A stretch of DNA of 64,000 bases from Methanimicrococcus blatticola. Lineage in GTDB: Archaea > Halobacteriota > Methanosarcinia > Methanosarcinales > Methanosarcinaceae. The translations under genes and the position numbers were made by a program. The stretch is from NCBI RefSeq assembly GCF_004363215.1, contig NZ_SNYS01000008.1, positions 1 through 64,000 of the forward strand, given 5' to 3'. Positions 17,076 to 25,881 of the stretch are shown here, piece by piece; the first letter of the stretch is position 1, and each line of letters starts with the position of its first letter. Under the pieces are notes generated by a model. It was not told the DNA's origin. It saw nothing but the letters and a program-made list of their open reading frames with translations, and made no database searches.

Positions 17076-17888
17076 TTATTCTAATATATATGATTGTAAA
17101 AGGTCGGCGCATTCTCCCAAATCGTCAACAATATCATCTGCCGCGTCTTTCAGTTCGTTAGGCGTGTGGTAATTGCTGCGGCTAATCAAAATACCGTAAT
17201 CGGCTGCCTGAAGCGCCAGCATATCATTGAGGCCGTCGCCGATCATGATTACTTTCGGGTAATGGTTTTGCAAATCAAAAACGATTTCCTGTTTTCTTGT
17301 ATCATTGCAAAGTCCGATCACATTTTCCGTTGAAATCTCAAGTCTGTCAGCAACGCGGTTCAAATTTGCATAATCGTCTCCCGATACGATAAATATGTCA
17401 CAGTTTTCCTTTGCCGCTTCAACAACGTCTTTCGCTGTGTCAAAAAGTTTGCCGCCCGTGCTCATTGCGTGCGTCACTTTATCTTTCTTCGAATCCGCGA
17501 CAAACCCGAAAACCTCGTAAATAATGTCTTCAAAAAAAGCTGTCGCTTCCCGATTCGTTTCCAAAAATTCAGCCATTGTCGTTTGGTCATTCAAAAGAAT
17601 GCGTGAAATGTCGCCGCTGTTGAATCCCTTTGTCGCGTAAGCCACACCGAACGGAATTTTTTCTTTTCTCAAAAAGTCCGAGAGCAATCTCTCAGGCGGC
17701 TGACTCTGCACCAAATCCAGCGGCGCATCCATAATAATCAAACCTCTCCCGTCTGAATCGGCAATAAGTTTTAAATTGTCGGCGTCGTGCATGATTTTTC
17801 CGGTTTCCAAGTCCTTCGTGACCCGATACATTTCAACCAGCGTTCCGGCACAATCGAAAACGACAGCGTTTTGTTTAAATGATTCCAT
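17076..17888 (-). CDS. HAD-superfamily phosphohydrolase-like protein
   Basis: This 270-residue protein has the haloacid dehalogenase fold. Motif I is VVFDCAGTLVEMYR near the N-terminus, motif II a Ser in IFIVSGDD, and motif IV MIGDGLNDMLALQAADYGI with the metal-binding Asp pair. Motif I reads D-x-A-G-T. The nucleophile Asp is there, but the usual general acid Asp two residues on is Ala, as in phosphonoacetaldehyde hydrolases. It ends 220 bases upstream of atwA on the same strand. Substrate unknown. ATG start, TAA stop. Confidence 0.75.
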   Translation of the reverse strand: MESFKQNAVVFDCAGTLVEMYRVTKDLETGKIMHDADNLKLIADSDGRGLIIMDAPLDLVQSQPPERLLSDFLRKEKIPFGVAYATKGFNSGDISRILLNDQTTMAEFLETNREATAFFEDIIYEVFGFVADSKKDKVTHAMSTGGKLFDTAKDVVEAAKENCDIFIVSGDDYANLNRVADRLEISTENVIGLCNDTRKQEIVFDLQNHYPKVIMIGDGLNDMLALQAADYGILISRSNYHTPNELKDAADDIVDDLGECADLLQSYILE

Positions 17889-18096
17889 AGCAGAAAAAAC
17901 GGCGAAGATGTGTAAAAAGGTTTTGATTTTTCAATTTTTGATTTTTTATTTTGTTAAAAAATGCAGATTGTTTTTTCAATTTTTGAAAATTTGGCCGTTT
18001 CGCGCGCGAAGGCTCAGCATGGCAAAAAAACGCTGAAGATGTTAAAATAGTTTTGACATAAAAAAAGAGAAAATGAAAAGTGTAAAGCGTTTTCAG

Positions 18097-18420
18097 TTAA
18101 ATGAAACGCTTTCTGTTAATCTCAGTCACAGCGCTTTCAACGTTGCTGTTGAGTTTTTGGAGCTGGTTTTCCAAGTCTGCTTCAACGGTCATAATGCTGA
18201 CGCGAATGGACTTGTCGCGGCTTTCCATTCTTTCTTCAATTTCATTGAGACGGCTGTTGACGGATAAAATCATGTATGCTGCAACGCCGACGACGATGAG
18301 AAGACAGAAAATGATGACCCAGTTGTAAGGGTTGTAAACAAATCTTTGAAGCCATGCGTACGCCATGACGAGTGTGGCGATTTCAATCAGGAGAAAAGCA
18401 ATGATGTCTTTTGTGTCCAT
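18097..18420 (-). CDS. Small membrane protein with C-terminal coiled coil
   Basis: The 107-residue product has two hydrophobic segments (IIAFLLIEIATLVMAYAWL and WVIIFCLLIVVGVAAYMIL) followed by about 50 polar residues with heptad-like spacing (SRLNEIEERMESRDKSIRVS), probably a coiled coil in the cytoplasm. The ATG follows AGGTGAGTACCT, a good Shine-Dalgarno match. A minus-strand TATA-like ATGTATATAACC lies near 18520-18530. I do not recognise a named family. The topology would suit an adaptor or scaffold at the membrane. Confidence 0.75.
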   Translation of the reverse strand: MDTKDIIAFLLIEIATLVMAYAWLQRFVYNPYNWVIIFCLLIVVGVAAYMILSVNSRLNEIEERMESRDKSIRVSIMTVEADLENQLQKLNSNVESAVTEINRKRFI

Positions 18421-18574
18421 AGGTACTCACCTGTTCTTTAATATCTGAATAAATGTGTGTTGTGAAAATCAATTTAAATAATATAATTAAAATCCGTTTT
18501 GCGAGGCGCCGTTTGTTTGGGTTATATACATTTCGCAAAAGGCATGCCGTATCTGATATAAAAGAGTTTACGAA

Positions 18575-18586
18575 AGTATATAAACA
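18575..18586 (+). promoter_or_regulatory. TATA box for the presenilin-like gene
   Basis: AAGTATATAAACATT on the plus strand is a good archaeal TATA match. The predicted start lies about 100 bases before the TTG start codon at 18711. Confidence 0.5.
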
Positions 18587-18710
18587 TTAACCCAATATTG
18601 TTATTCTGAATTCTGTATGTCGATTTCGTTTTTCAAATCAAAATCCGCAGCAGTTCCGTATCTTGTGTTTATTTCTTATTTATTTTTATTTGATTGATGA
18701 GGTTTCTTTC

Positions 18711-19736
18711 TTGAGCACCGAAAAATCCCCTTTGACATTGACTCAAAAATTGGAAAATTTAGTTCCGTATTTCATTATGGGGCTCTTTATTTTGATTGTT
18801 CAGGCCGGATCGCTGTGGCTGTCTGCAACCGATTACATCTCGAGCCAACCGCCGCTTGATAATCCGGAAAGTGTGGGGTATTCGGTTTATTACATCGTGA
18901 TGCTGATTTTATTCACGGCACTGATTATTTTTTTGATTAAGAAAAATAAAACTTTCATCATCCGCGGTATCATTTACGCTGCGATTGCCATGACGCTTTA
19001 TTACGTTTTCAGGGCACTTTTAGACAAAGCCGTCGGCTTAACGACTTTCACGTTCCTTCTTGCAGTTGTTGCCGCCATCGCTTTTGCGGTTCTGCTTTAC
19101 AAATATCCGGAATGGTATATTATTGACTTTGCCGGCCTGATGATTTCAATCGGCGCCTGTGCCGTGATCGGTGTTTCTCTCTCTTACGTTCCGATTATTG
19201 TTTTGATGATTGGTTTGCTCATTTACGATTTCATTTCCGTTTACAAAACCAAACACATGCTGACGCTGGCAAACGGCATGATGGATTTGAAATTGCCGAT
19301 TTTGTTTGTGATTCCGAAGCGGTGGGATTATTCTTACATCGATGAGGATTTCTCTGACGACGACGATGAAGAAAGTGAAACATCTTCTGAAGAAATCAAC
19401 ACCGAATCAGCCGACTCCGAAGTCGCTGATCCTGCCGCTGAAATTAAAAAGAAGAAGAAAAAATCAGACGCGCTTTTCATGGGTCTCGGTGACGCTGTCA
19501 TTCCGACGCTGCTTGTTGTTGCAGCCAATCATTTCATCGAACACGACGGATTGGTTTCCATGCCTTCCTTGTTTACAATGATTGGTACATTTGTCGGCTT
19601 TGCCGTTTTGATGTATGTTGTTTCAAAAGGGAATCCGCAAGCAGGTTTGCCGTTTTTGAATACGGGCGCAATTCTCGGGTTTGCCGCGGGCGTTCTCATC
19701 TCGGGGGCAACCGTTTCATTCAGTCTCGGATTATGA
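18711..19736 (+). CDS. Presenilin / signal-peptide-peptidase-type intramembrane aspartyl protease
   Basis: The 341-residue polytopic protein carries the two catalytic signatures of presenilin-family proteases: YD in LLIYDFISVYK (Asp about 173) and GxGD in FMGLGDAVIPTLL (Asp about 261). The third, PAL-like motif is AGLPFLNTG (about 312). Nine or so transmembrane segments are visible. Between the catalytic Asp residues is a strongly acidic then Lys-rich loop (FSDDDDEESETSSEE ... EIKKKKKK), about 45 residues and probably cytoplasmic. I chose TTG at 18711 because TGAGG lies eight bases upstream; the open frame continues 48 bases further without a signal. It probably cleaves membrane-embedded substrates. 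Confidence 0.85.
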   Translation: MSTEKSPLTLTQKLENLVPYFIMGLFILIVQAGSLWLSATDYISSQPPLDNPESVGYSVYYIVMLILFTALIIFLIKKNKTFIIRGIIYAAIAMTLYYVFRALLDKAVGLTTFTFLLAVVAAIAFAVLLYKYPEWYIIDFAGLMISIGACAVIGVSLSYVPIIVLMIGLLIYDFISVYKTKHMLTLANGMMDLKLPILFVIPKRWDYSYIDEDFSDDDDEESETSSEEINTESADSEVADPAAEIKKKKKKSDALFMGLGDAVIPTLLVVAANHFIEHDGLVSMPSLFTMIGTFVGFAVLMYVVSKGNPQAGLPFLNTGAILGFAAGVLISGATVSFSLGL

Positions 19737-19831
19737 GAGAATTCGAAAGTGGGGAATCTTTATTATTCTGAAATGAATTTAGATTCTTAAATTACAAATT
19801 ATATTTTATTCACATATTGAGGCACATAATT

Positions 19832-21451
19832 ATGAAATTTGATCCGGAACAAGTTCGTCGGGAAAAAAACGAAAACTTTGAAAAAGCGTGGATTGAATCG
19901 GGAAAATTCATCCAAAAGAACACGCTTGAAGAAAGTTATCCGCGATTGAAACCGGTCTTCGGAAAACCGCATCCCGTTTATGAAACAATCCAAAAACTGA
20001 GAGAAGCGTATATGCGCATGGGTTTTGCCGAATACATGAACCCGCTCATCGTTGAAGAGCGCGACATTTACAAGCAGTTCGGCGACGAAGCACCCGCTGT
20101 TTTGGACCGCTGTTTCTATTTGGCCGGCTTACCGCGACCGAATGTCGGAATTTCCGATGAGCGTATCCGTAAAATCAAAGAAATTATTGTCGGAATTGAT
20201 GATGACGGCATTGAAATTATCAGAAAAGTGCTTCACGCTTACAAAAAAGGAACGATTGAAGGCGACGATTTGGTGTCGGAGCTTGCCGAGCAGCTCAATG
20301 TCACTGACGTTTTCGTGACCGAGCTCATCGACAAAGTTTTCCCCGAATTCAAAGAACTCAAACCGGAAGGCACGAGTAAAACGCTTCGCAGTCACATGAC
20401 AAGCGGCTGGTTTATCACCCTTTCCGAACTTCTTGAACGCAATGAGCCGCCGTTTTCTCTCTTTTCAATTGACCGCTGTTTCCGCCGCGAACAACAGGAA
20501 GACGCCTCCCGCCTCATGACTTATTATTCCGCATCCTGTGTCATCATGGATGAAAACGTCACCATTGACCACGGTAAAATGGTTGCCGAAGGTTTGCTTT
20601 CTCAATTCGGGTTTGAAAAATTCATGTTCCGCCCCGACAACAAGCGCAGCAAATATTACGCGCCCGATACGCAAATTGAAGTTTACGCTTATCATCCGAA
20701 ACTTGACGGCTCGAATACAAAATACAGTGACGGCTGGATTGAAGTGGCCACGTTCGGCATTTATGCCGCGCCCGCGCTTTCCGAATACAACATTCCGATG
20801 CCGGTCATGAATCTCGGGCTCGGTGTTGAGCGCTTGGCAATGATTCTTTACGACGCCAAAGACATGCGTTACATGACGTATCCGCAGTTTTCACAATACG
20901 GTGACTGGGAAATGGAAGATTCCGAATTGGCGCGCCAAGTGGAATTGATCCAAACTCCGAAAACCGATGCCGGAAGAGAAATCGCCGGCGCGATTGTTGA
21001 AGGTTTCAGACAGTACGGCAAAGAAGCAGGTCCCTGCTCTTTTGAAATTTGGAGCGGAGAGTTGTGCGGTAAAACCGTTACGGTTTCTGTTGTCGAGCCC
21101 GAATCTGATACATCGCTTGCGGGGCCGGCTACGTTTAATGAAGTGGTCGCTTACAATGGTGATCTTCTCGGCGTTCCCAATCAAAAGAAGTGGGAAAAGG
21201 CGCTTGAAAATCATTCGGCAAGAACAGGATTTACGTTTGTCAATGCGTTTGCGGCGGCAGCGGCGGCAGAAGCTGAAGAAGCTGTTTTGGCCGGCGCAAC
21301 CGAGCACGAATCACGTGTTCGCATGGTGAAGATGCTTTCCGAAGTTAACATGAAATTGACTGATCTCGGACAGCGTTACATGACCGGAAACAATAAGAAA
21401 ATCGATGTTCGCGGGCCGGTATTTACAACCGTTCAGTTTAAAATTGAATAA
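19832..21451 (+). CDS. sepS: O-phosphoseryl-tRNA(Cys) synthetase (SepRS)
   Basis: SepRS charges tRNA-Cys with O-phosphoserine, which SepCysS then converts to Cys-tRNA; this is the methanogen route to cysteine. The 539-residue length is typical. It starts MKFDPEQVRREKNENFEKAW. Class II synthetase motifs are visible: motif 2 region SIDRCFRREQQEDASRLMTY and motif 3 NLGLGVERLAMILYDAKDMR. ATG at 19832 follows TGAGG by nine bases; a TTG five codons upstream is less likely. The gene stands close behind the presenilin-like gene (95 bp). No SepCysS gene is in the window. Confidence 0.95.
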   Translation: MKFDPEQVRREKNENFEKAWIESGKFIQKNTLEESYPRLKPVFGKPHPVYETIQKLREAYMRMGFAEYMNPLIVEERDIYKQFGDEAPAVLDRCFYLAGLPRPNVGISDERIRKIKEIIVGIDDDGIEIIRKVLHAYKKGTIEGDDLVSELAEQLNVTDVFVTELIDKVFPEFKELKPEGTSKTLRSHMTSGWFITLSELLERNEPPFSLFSIDRCFRREQQEDASRLMTYYSASCVIMDENVTIDHGKMVAEGLLSQFGFEKFMFRPDNKRSKYYAPDTQIEVYAYHPKLDGSNTKYSDGWIEVATFGIYAAPALSEYNIPMPVMNLGLGVERLAMILYDAKDMRYMTYPQFSQYGDWEMEDSELARQVELIQTPKTDAGREIAGAIVEGFRQYGKEAGPCSFEIWSGELCGKTVTVSVVEPESDTSLAGPATFNEVVAYNGDLLGVPNQKKWEKALENHSARTGFTFVNAFAAAAAAEAEEAVLAGATEHESRVRMVKMLSEVNMKLTDLGQRYMTGNNKKIDVRGPVFTTVQFKIE

Positions 21452-21619
21452 AACGGCTGAGATTCGATTTCGGATATTTAAAACAAAATTCAGAAAAGAG
21501 GTTTGTTCGTCAAAAGATATAAAAGCGAACAAATAATTTATATTGTATTCCCATATTATACTTTATCATTCATTCACATTTCTTTAATTATTTCACACAT
21601 TATTCAAAGGCGAGAAAAT

Positions 21620-21877
21620 ATGCGTACTGAACTGACTTCACTTTTCGGACTTGACATCTATACCGTCAACGGTATTTATGTCGGCAAAGTCGTTGATTTA
21701 ATCATTGATGTCGAAAGCCAATCCGTTTCCGGAATCGTTGCAAATTATATTAATACCGACGTTTTTGACGTCGCAGGCGATGGTATTATCATCCCGTACC
21801 GCTGGGTTGTCACCGCAGCAGACATTGTTTTAATTCGCGACGTGATTCGCAGATTCCAAAAGAAAGGCGACGACTGA
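21620..21877 (+). CDS. PRC-barrel domain protein
   Basis: An 85-residue protein consisting of one PRC-barrel: SLFGLDIYTVNGIYVGKVVD, then IDVESQSVSGIVANYI and GIIIPYRWVVTAADIVLI. Such small archaeal PRC-barrel proteins are common and have been linked to RNA processing and to cell division (CdpB type); I cannot assign a specific role. The ATG follows AAAGGCGAGAAAAT. It is cotranscribed or near-cotranscribed with sepS (168 bp gap). Confidence 0.8.
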   Translation: MRTELTSLFGLDIYTVNGIYVGKVVDLIIDVESQSVSGIVANYINTDVFDVAGDGIIIPYRWVVTAADIVLIRDVIRRFQKKGDD

Positions 21878-22029
21878 GTTCGTTTCCTTTTTTATTCTAT
21901 TCATTTTTCTTTTAGTGTTCTTAGTTCTGATTTAGTCTTTTTTTGTTTGACGTTTTTTATCTTATTGATAATGTTTTCGTTTTCAGTTTTTTCGATTTCT
22001 TTAATTCGTTTTCGAATTATGAGAATTTT

Positions 22030-22683
22030 ATGACAGAATCAGGTTTTCTTTATCCAAATCTTTTTTATGATTCGTTTCCAAATTATATTGCAGAAGAATC
22101 TGCCGAATATATTGTATTAAAGTCTTGTTATTCCAGAAACGATTTAACCGATGAAGAAAAAATTTCAATCGGTCATTATCAGGATATTCATTCTTATAAT
22201 ATCCAAAAAAACAATTGGAGTATTGAAATTCCTCCAAATTGGAAAAATAAATCTTATTGCTATATTATGAATTCATGTTGCAGGTATGATGGTTTTTTAG
22301 AATCTCTGGGTGATTGCGATCAAAAATTGGTATGCACCGACATTTCTAATATTGATTCCGCTATCTCTAAAAGCCGTTTTCCTTCTTTCGGATTTGCTTT
22401 TCGGGGCCTGGATAATTTAAATTGGCTTCCTTTTGACCTTTCAACTCAATCTCCTGTTCAATCTTCTTCCAAATTGTCTTTTACTGAAAATGCATATGGA
22501 AGTTTCAGCTTGCGGGCGGAAAATGCTTTGAGTTATACAAATCCGGATCATCCGATTCTTCTTCAATTGTATTTAACGCCTGAAATGCCTGCTCTTTTTA
22601 TTGATAATGCAGAATATGAGATCTTGCGTCCGCGTGGCATTTCTTATATCTTTTCAAAATGCAAGTTCGGGAAATGGAAATAA
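22030..22683 (+). CDS. Probable mono-ADP-ribosyltransferase-fold protein
   Basis: The 217-residue protein has, in order, the three landmarks of R-S-E type ADP-ribosyltransferases. These are an Arg in FAFRGLDNLNW (R125), a Ser-x-Thr strand KLSFTENAYGSF (S150/T152), and an ExE loop DNAEYEILRPRGISYIF (E195/E197). EYEILRPRG is particularly typical. The N-terminal 110 residues contain several Cys (MNSCCRYDG) and match nothing I know. There is no signal peptide. Many homologues are toxins or phage proteins that modify host targets with NAD. Start at ATG 22030; the Shine-Dalgarno site is weak. The gene and its flanks are more AT-rich than neighbours, consistent with acquisition. A 50-codon gene follows. 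Confidence 0.55.
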   Translation: MTESGFLYPNLFYDSFPNYIAEESAEYIVLKSCYSRNDLTDEEKISIGHYQDIHSYNIQKNNWSIEIPPNWKNKSYCYIMNSCCRYDGFLESLGDCDQKLVCTDISNIDSAISKSRFPSFGFAFRGLDNLNWLPFDLSTQSPVQSSSKLSFTENAYGSFSLRAENALSYTNPDHPILLQLYLTPEMPALFIDNAEYEILRPRGISYIFSKCKFGKWK

Positions 22684-22744
22684 AAACGGATTTATACAGG
22701 GACGTAGAAGTTTATACCATCAAAGAATTCAGTGAGTGATTTTT

Positions 22745-22897
22745 GTGTATTCTGAACCGTTTAATGCCATGTTCCAAATTAAGGGTTATGTTAAGCTTTC
22801 TTCTGAAGAATTGAAAGAGCTTGAAACCATTAATGAATTGGCAGAAAAAGATTGGGAAGAACGCATGAAACGAGCTAAAGCGGGTTTGCCGTTTTAA
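22745..22897 (+). CDS. Small acidic/basic helical protein after the ART gene
   Basis: A 50-residue reading frame starting at GTG (alternatives GTG 22736 or ATG 22769) and ending TAA. The sequence includes FQIKGYVKLSSEELKELE and EKDWEERMKRAKAGLPF, with strong amphipathic helix character. A GTGAGTGAT stretch just upstream could serve as ribosome binding site. It lies 61 bases behind the ADP-ribosyltransferase-like gene, the position an antitoxin or immunity partner might take, but nothing in the sequence proves that. Confidence 0.5.
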   Translation: MYSEPFNAMFQIKGYVKLSSEELKELETINELAEKDWEERMKRAKAGLPF

Positions 22898-23027
22898 CTC
22901 TTTTCCTATTTTCCTCTTTCTCGCTTCTCTTTTGACCTCTTCTTATTTCCGTTTTTTCTTTTCTTTATAATCTTTTGCATTTTGAAAAAATCAATTCGTT
23001 TAACCTCTCCTCTTCTTTTTCAAGGGT

Positions 23028-23354
23028 ATGAATAATGCAATACCTTCTGAACTTGAAAAGTTTAAAGAGCTGTTATCTGATATTGGGAATTCCGAAATTA
23101 TGGTTATTTTGGTGCCGAATAAAATGACCGGCCGTGCTGATTGTCATATTTTTACATCCCGATTTCTCTCGTTTGTTCCGGATTCGGAAATCCATAAAAT
23201 TGTCGAAAAAGCAATGGATGACACATTGGATGATGTACGTTCTCATTATTTCCGAACGCATCCGGATCCGATGAACGGATATGCGGTTTTAAGAATTCAA
23301 GTGAGTGATGAAATGATGAATTATTTCATGTCTCGTAAATTGAAATGCGAGTAA
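23028..23354 (+). CDS. Hypothetical protein, 108 residues
   Basis: I do not recognise this gene. It is soluble, with NSEIMVILVPNKMTGRADCH and YAVLRIQVSDEMMNYFMS as hydrophobic strands between helices, suggesting a small alpha/beta fold. ATG at 23028 follows CAAGGGT. It sits in the AT-rich accessory patch between the PRC-barrel gene and flavodoxin, with T-rich spacers on both sides. A real gene is likely from the length and codon pattern, but I cannot assign a function. Confidence 0.5.
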   Translation: MNNAIPSELEKFKELLSDIGNSEIMVILVPNKMTGRADCHIFTSRFLSFVPDSEIHKIVEKAMDDTLDDVRSHYFRTHPDPMNGYAVLRIQVSDEMMNYFMSRKLKCE

Positions 23355-23503
23355 TTTGTTTTCCTTTTCATTTTCGCCATTTTTATTTTTGTCACTTCCA
23401 TTTTCGCCTTATATAATATATTTCGCCTCAACGAAAATATTTATATTTAGTGAAATCTTTCTCTTGCTGAAGCTTACTTCTTAAAAAAGGAGGATTTTAC
23501 TTT

Positions 23504-23929
23504 ATGAAAATGTGCATTATTTATTGGAGCGGCACCGGTAACACGGAAGCTATGGCCAATTTGATCTGTGAAGGCGCGGTTTCTGCCGGCGCCGACGTAA
23601 CGCTTAAAGAAGTTTCATCTGCATCTGTCAGCGATATACAAGCAGCTGATATCGCAATCTTCGGCTGCCCGTCGATGGGTGATGAAATTTTGGAAGAAGA
23701 TGAATTCGAACCTTTCATGAAATCCGTGACGGATACATTGGGCGGTAAAAAAATCGGTCTCTTCGGCTCTTACGACTGGGGGGACGGCGAATGGATGCGC
23801 ACTTGGGAATCCGATGTCAAAAAAGCGGGTGCTGTTTTGTTAAAAGACGGGCTGATTGTCAATTTAACACCGGCCGGCACGGATATTGATAAATGCCGCG
23901 AATTCGGCAAAGATATCGCCGGCATGTAA
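23504..23929 (+). CDS. Flavodoxin
   Basis: A 141-residue flavodoxin. The FMN phosphate loop is YWSGTGNTEAMA at residues 7-18. The isoalloxazine-binding loops are FGCPSMGDEILEEDEFEPFM and FGSYDWGDGEWMRTWE. It is a one- or two-electron carrier in the cytoplasm, probably replacing or supplementing ferredoxin. The ATG has AAGGAGG ten bases upstream, and TATA-like TTATATAATATA lies near 23408-23420. A strong terminator follows. Confidence 0.9.
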   Translation: MKMCIIYWSGTGNTEAMANLICEGAVSAGADVTLKEVSSASVSDIQAADIAIFGCPSMGDEILEEDEFEPFMKSVTDTLGGKKIGLFGSYDWGDGEWMRTWESDVKKAGAVLLKDGLIVNLTPAGTDIDKCREFGKDIAGM

Positions 23930-23956
23930 TTTTTCCTTTCCTTTCAAAACCCTCTC

Positions 23957-23990
23957 GCGTCACACAATAGTGTGACGCATCCTCTCTTTC
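23957..23990 (+). terminator. Terminator after flavodoxin
   Basis: A perfect 9-bp hairpin GCGTCACAC-AATA-GTGTGACGC is followed by a pyrimidine-rich tract (TCCTCTCTTTCTTTT). Confidence 0.7.
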
Positions 23991-24145
23991 TTTTATTTTA
24001 ATGATTGCTGTTATCAATAACAGAATGATTTATATCTTTAAAAGGCACTCATGTAAAACTCAGAGTTGATTCTTTTATTTTCAACTAAAACAGTGCCCCA
24101 AAGGAAGCGGCATTGAATTGCTAATTTATTCAACGGAGTTTTTTG

Positions 24146-25108
24146 ATGACCCCTGAAGAGAAGATCGAACGAATTAAATACAACGTGGACGAAGTCGTCA
24201 CGGACGAAGAACTGACTGAATTGATCAAAAGCAACCCTGCGCCTAAGGTCTATGTCGGTTATGAGCCCAGCGGACGAATTCATATGGGACACGTTCTGAC
24301 GGTCAACAAATTGTTGGACTGCCAGAAAGCCGGCTGTGAAGTGATTGTTTTACTTGCGGACGTCCACGCTTATCTCAACAAGAAAGGCACTTTTGAGGAA
24401 GTCCGTAAAATCGCGGACTATAACAAGCGCTGCTTTATCGCGCTCGGTTTGAGCGAAGAAAACACAAAATTCGTTTTGGGCTCCGATTATCAGCTGGGTG
24501 AAGAATATATGCTCAACGTTTTGAAGATGGCAAAAACCGTCACCTTGAACCGTGCCACCCGCAGTATGGATGAGGTCGGCCGCGCCATGGACAATCCGAT
24601 GGTTTCTCAACTCGTCTACCCGATTATGCAGGCAATTGACATCGCGCTTTTGGACGTTGACATCGCTGTCGGCGGAACGGACCAGCGCAAAATTCACATG
24701 CTTGCCCGCGAGCACCTCAAAGAACTCGGCTTCAAGACGCCGGTCTGCATTCACACGCCGATTATTTCCGGATTCGATGGCAATAAAATGTCTTCTTCAA
24801 ACGACAATTTCATTTCCGTTGACGACACCGCCGAAGATGTCGCTAACAAGATCAAAAAAGCCTACTGCAAGCAGGGCGACCTTGAACAAAATCCGATCAT
24901 GGAACTTTTCAAATACCACATTTATCCGCGCTACGAATCAATTACAATTGAGAAGCCGGAAAAATTCGGCGGCAACGTGACATTCAATTCGTATCAGGAA
25001 TTGGAAACCGCATTCGCCGAAGAAAAAGTTCACCCAATGGACTTGAAATCCGCCTGCGTCAAATATCTTAATGAAATTTTGGACCCGGTTCGCGCGGTTT
25101 TATTGTAA
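24146..25108 (+). CDS. tyrS: Tyrosyl-tRNA synthetase
   Basis: A class I synthetase of the archaeal TyrRS type, 320 residues. The HIGH box appears as GRIHMGH after VYVGYEPSG, and the KMSKS box as NKMSSS. QLVYPIMQAIDIALLDVDIAVGGTDQRK holds the tyrosine-specific QxxxD residues and the GGxDQR motif. It recognises the C1-G72 pair of archaeal tRNA-Tyr; such a tRNA gene is in this window at 58954. ATG at 24146 has GGAG seven bases upstream. The leader (24008-24100) has a TATA-like TTTATATC and a GGCACT/AGTGCC pairing. Confidence 0.94.
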   Translation: MTPEEKIERIKYNVDEVVTDEELTELIKSNPAPKVYVGYEPSGRIHMGHVLTVNKLLDCQKAGCEVIVLLADVHAYLNKKGTFEEVRKIADYNKRCFIALGLSEENTKFVLGSDYQLGEEYMLNVLKMAKTVTLNRATRSMDEVGRAMDNPMVSQLVYPIMQAIDIALLDVDIAVGGTDQRKIHMLAREHLKELGFKTPVCIHTPIISGFDGNKMSSSNDNFISVDDTAEDVANKIKKAYCKQGDLEQNPIMELFKYHIYPRYESITIEKPEKFGGNVTFNSYQELETAFAEEKVHPMDLKSACVKYLNEILDPVRAVLL

Positions 25109-25135
25109 TTTTATTTTTAATTTACTTTAATTTAC

Positions 25136-25160
25136 AACGGAGTTTTCTCCGTTCATTTTC
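25136..25160 (+). terminator. Terminator of tyrS
   Basis: A 7-bp hairpin AACGGAG-TTTT-CTCCGTT is followed by a T-rich tract (CATTTTCTTTTTTG). Confidence 0.7.
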
Positions 25161-25254
25161 TTTTTTGTTTTTTCAAATTTGTCTTTTGTTTTTTTGCTTT
25201 GTTTTTTTAAAACCGCCCTCTCGTTTTCATTTTGGTTTTAAAATCAGTCTTTCG

Positions 25255-25780
25255 GTTTTGTTCTTTTTTTAAAAATTTGTGCGGCTCGCGCGTGGGCGAC
25301 GGCAGCAAGCGGTGACGACAGCAGTAAGCGGTGACGGTGACAGGCAGCGATGGTGGCAGCACAATGCAAACGGCAAGGTGACCGCGCTTTCCGTTCGCGC
25401 AAGCGAACGGGTGTAATAAAAAGGAGCAGGTATATGCAGCAGCGACAGTCGGTGCCGGCACCAAAACTGAAACTGCAACACAAGCTGAAACAAAAACAGC
25501 AATGTCAGCTGAAACAGTCATAGAAATTAAATCAGCGTTTCCATCCGCATCATCTTCTTCTTTGAGCAGCCGCAAATTCCGATTTCGCTCTTCGTTTTGC
25601 TCAGATCGAAATTCGGAATTAGCGGTCGTACTTGGAGTTTTAATATTTACAAAATCCGAAACATCTTTTTCTTTAATTTTATGAAAACCGAACGCCGATA
25701 AAATCTTAAATTTCATATTTTTTTTGATTTTTGGCGGCGTTCGGATTTTTGAATTTTATCAAAATCGATGTTTCGGTTTT
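25255..25780 (-). repeat. Dispersed structured intergenic element, copy B (reverse orientation)
   Basis: The same three modules as copy A appear in reverse. The GC-rich tail with GGCTCGCGCG is at about 25286-25300. The module 3 hairpin CGTTCGC-GCAA-GCGAACG is at about 25400-25418. The module 2 hairpin arms are CCGCAAATTCCGATTTCG (25570-25587) and CGAAATTCGGAATTAGCGG (25607-25625). The module 1 arms are CGAACGCC (25689-25696) and GGCGTTCG (25736-25743). Spacer sequences differ from copy A while the paired parts persist. It occupies the gap between tyrS and the 390-residue hypothetical gene. Confidence 0.7.
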
Positions 25781-25805
25781 ATTTTTTATATTTATATTTT
25801 TGTTT

Positions 25806-25881
25806 TTGTTTTGTTTGTTTTGTTTGTTTTGTTTGTTTTGTTTGTTTTGTTTGTTTTGTTTGTTTTGTTTGTTTTGTTTGT
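25806..25881. repeat. 9-bp microsatellite (GTTTGTTTT)n
   Basis: About eight perfect copies of GTTTGTTTT in a row, next to element copy B. It is a simple-sequence tract prone to length change; the period is a multiple of three, but no gene is evident. Confidence 0.85.

Noticed and set aside
25806-25881. Open frame of Cys/Phe/Val repeats across the GTTTGTTTT tract
   Set aside because: The frame is produced by the microsatellite (period 9); there is no ribosome binding site and no complexity, so I do not call a gene.
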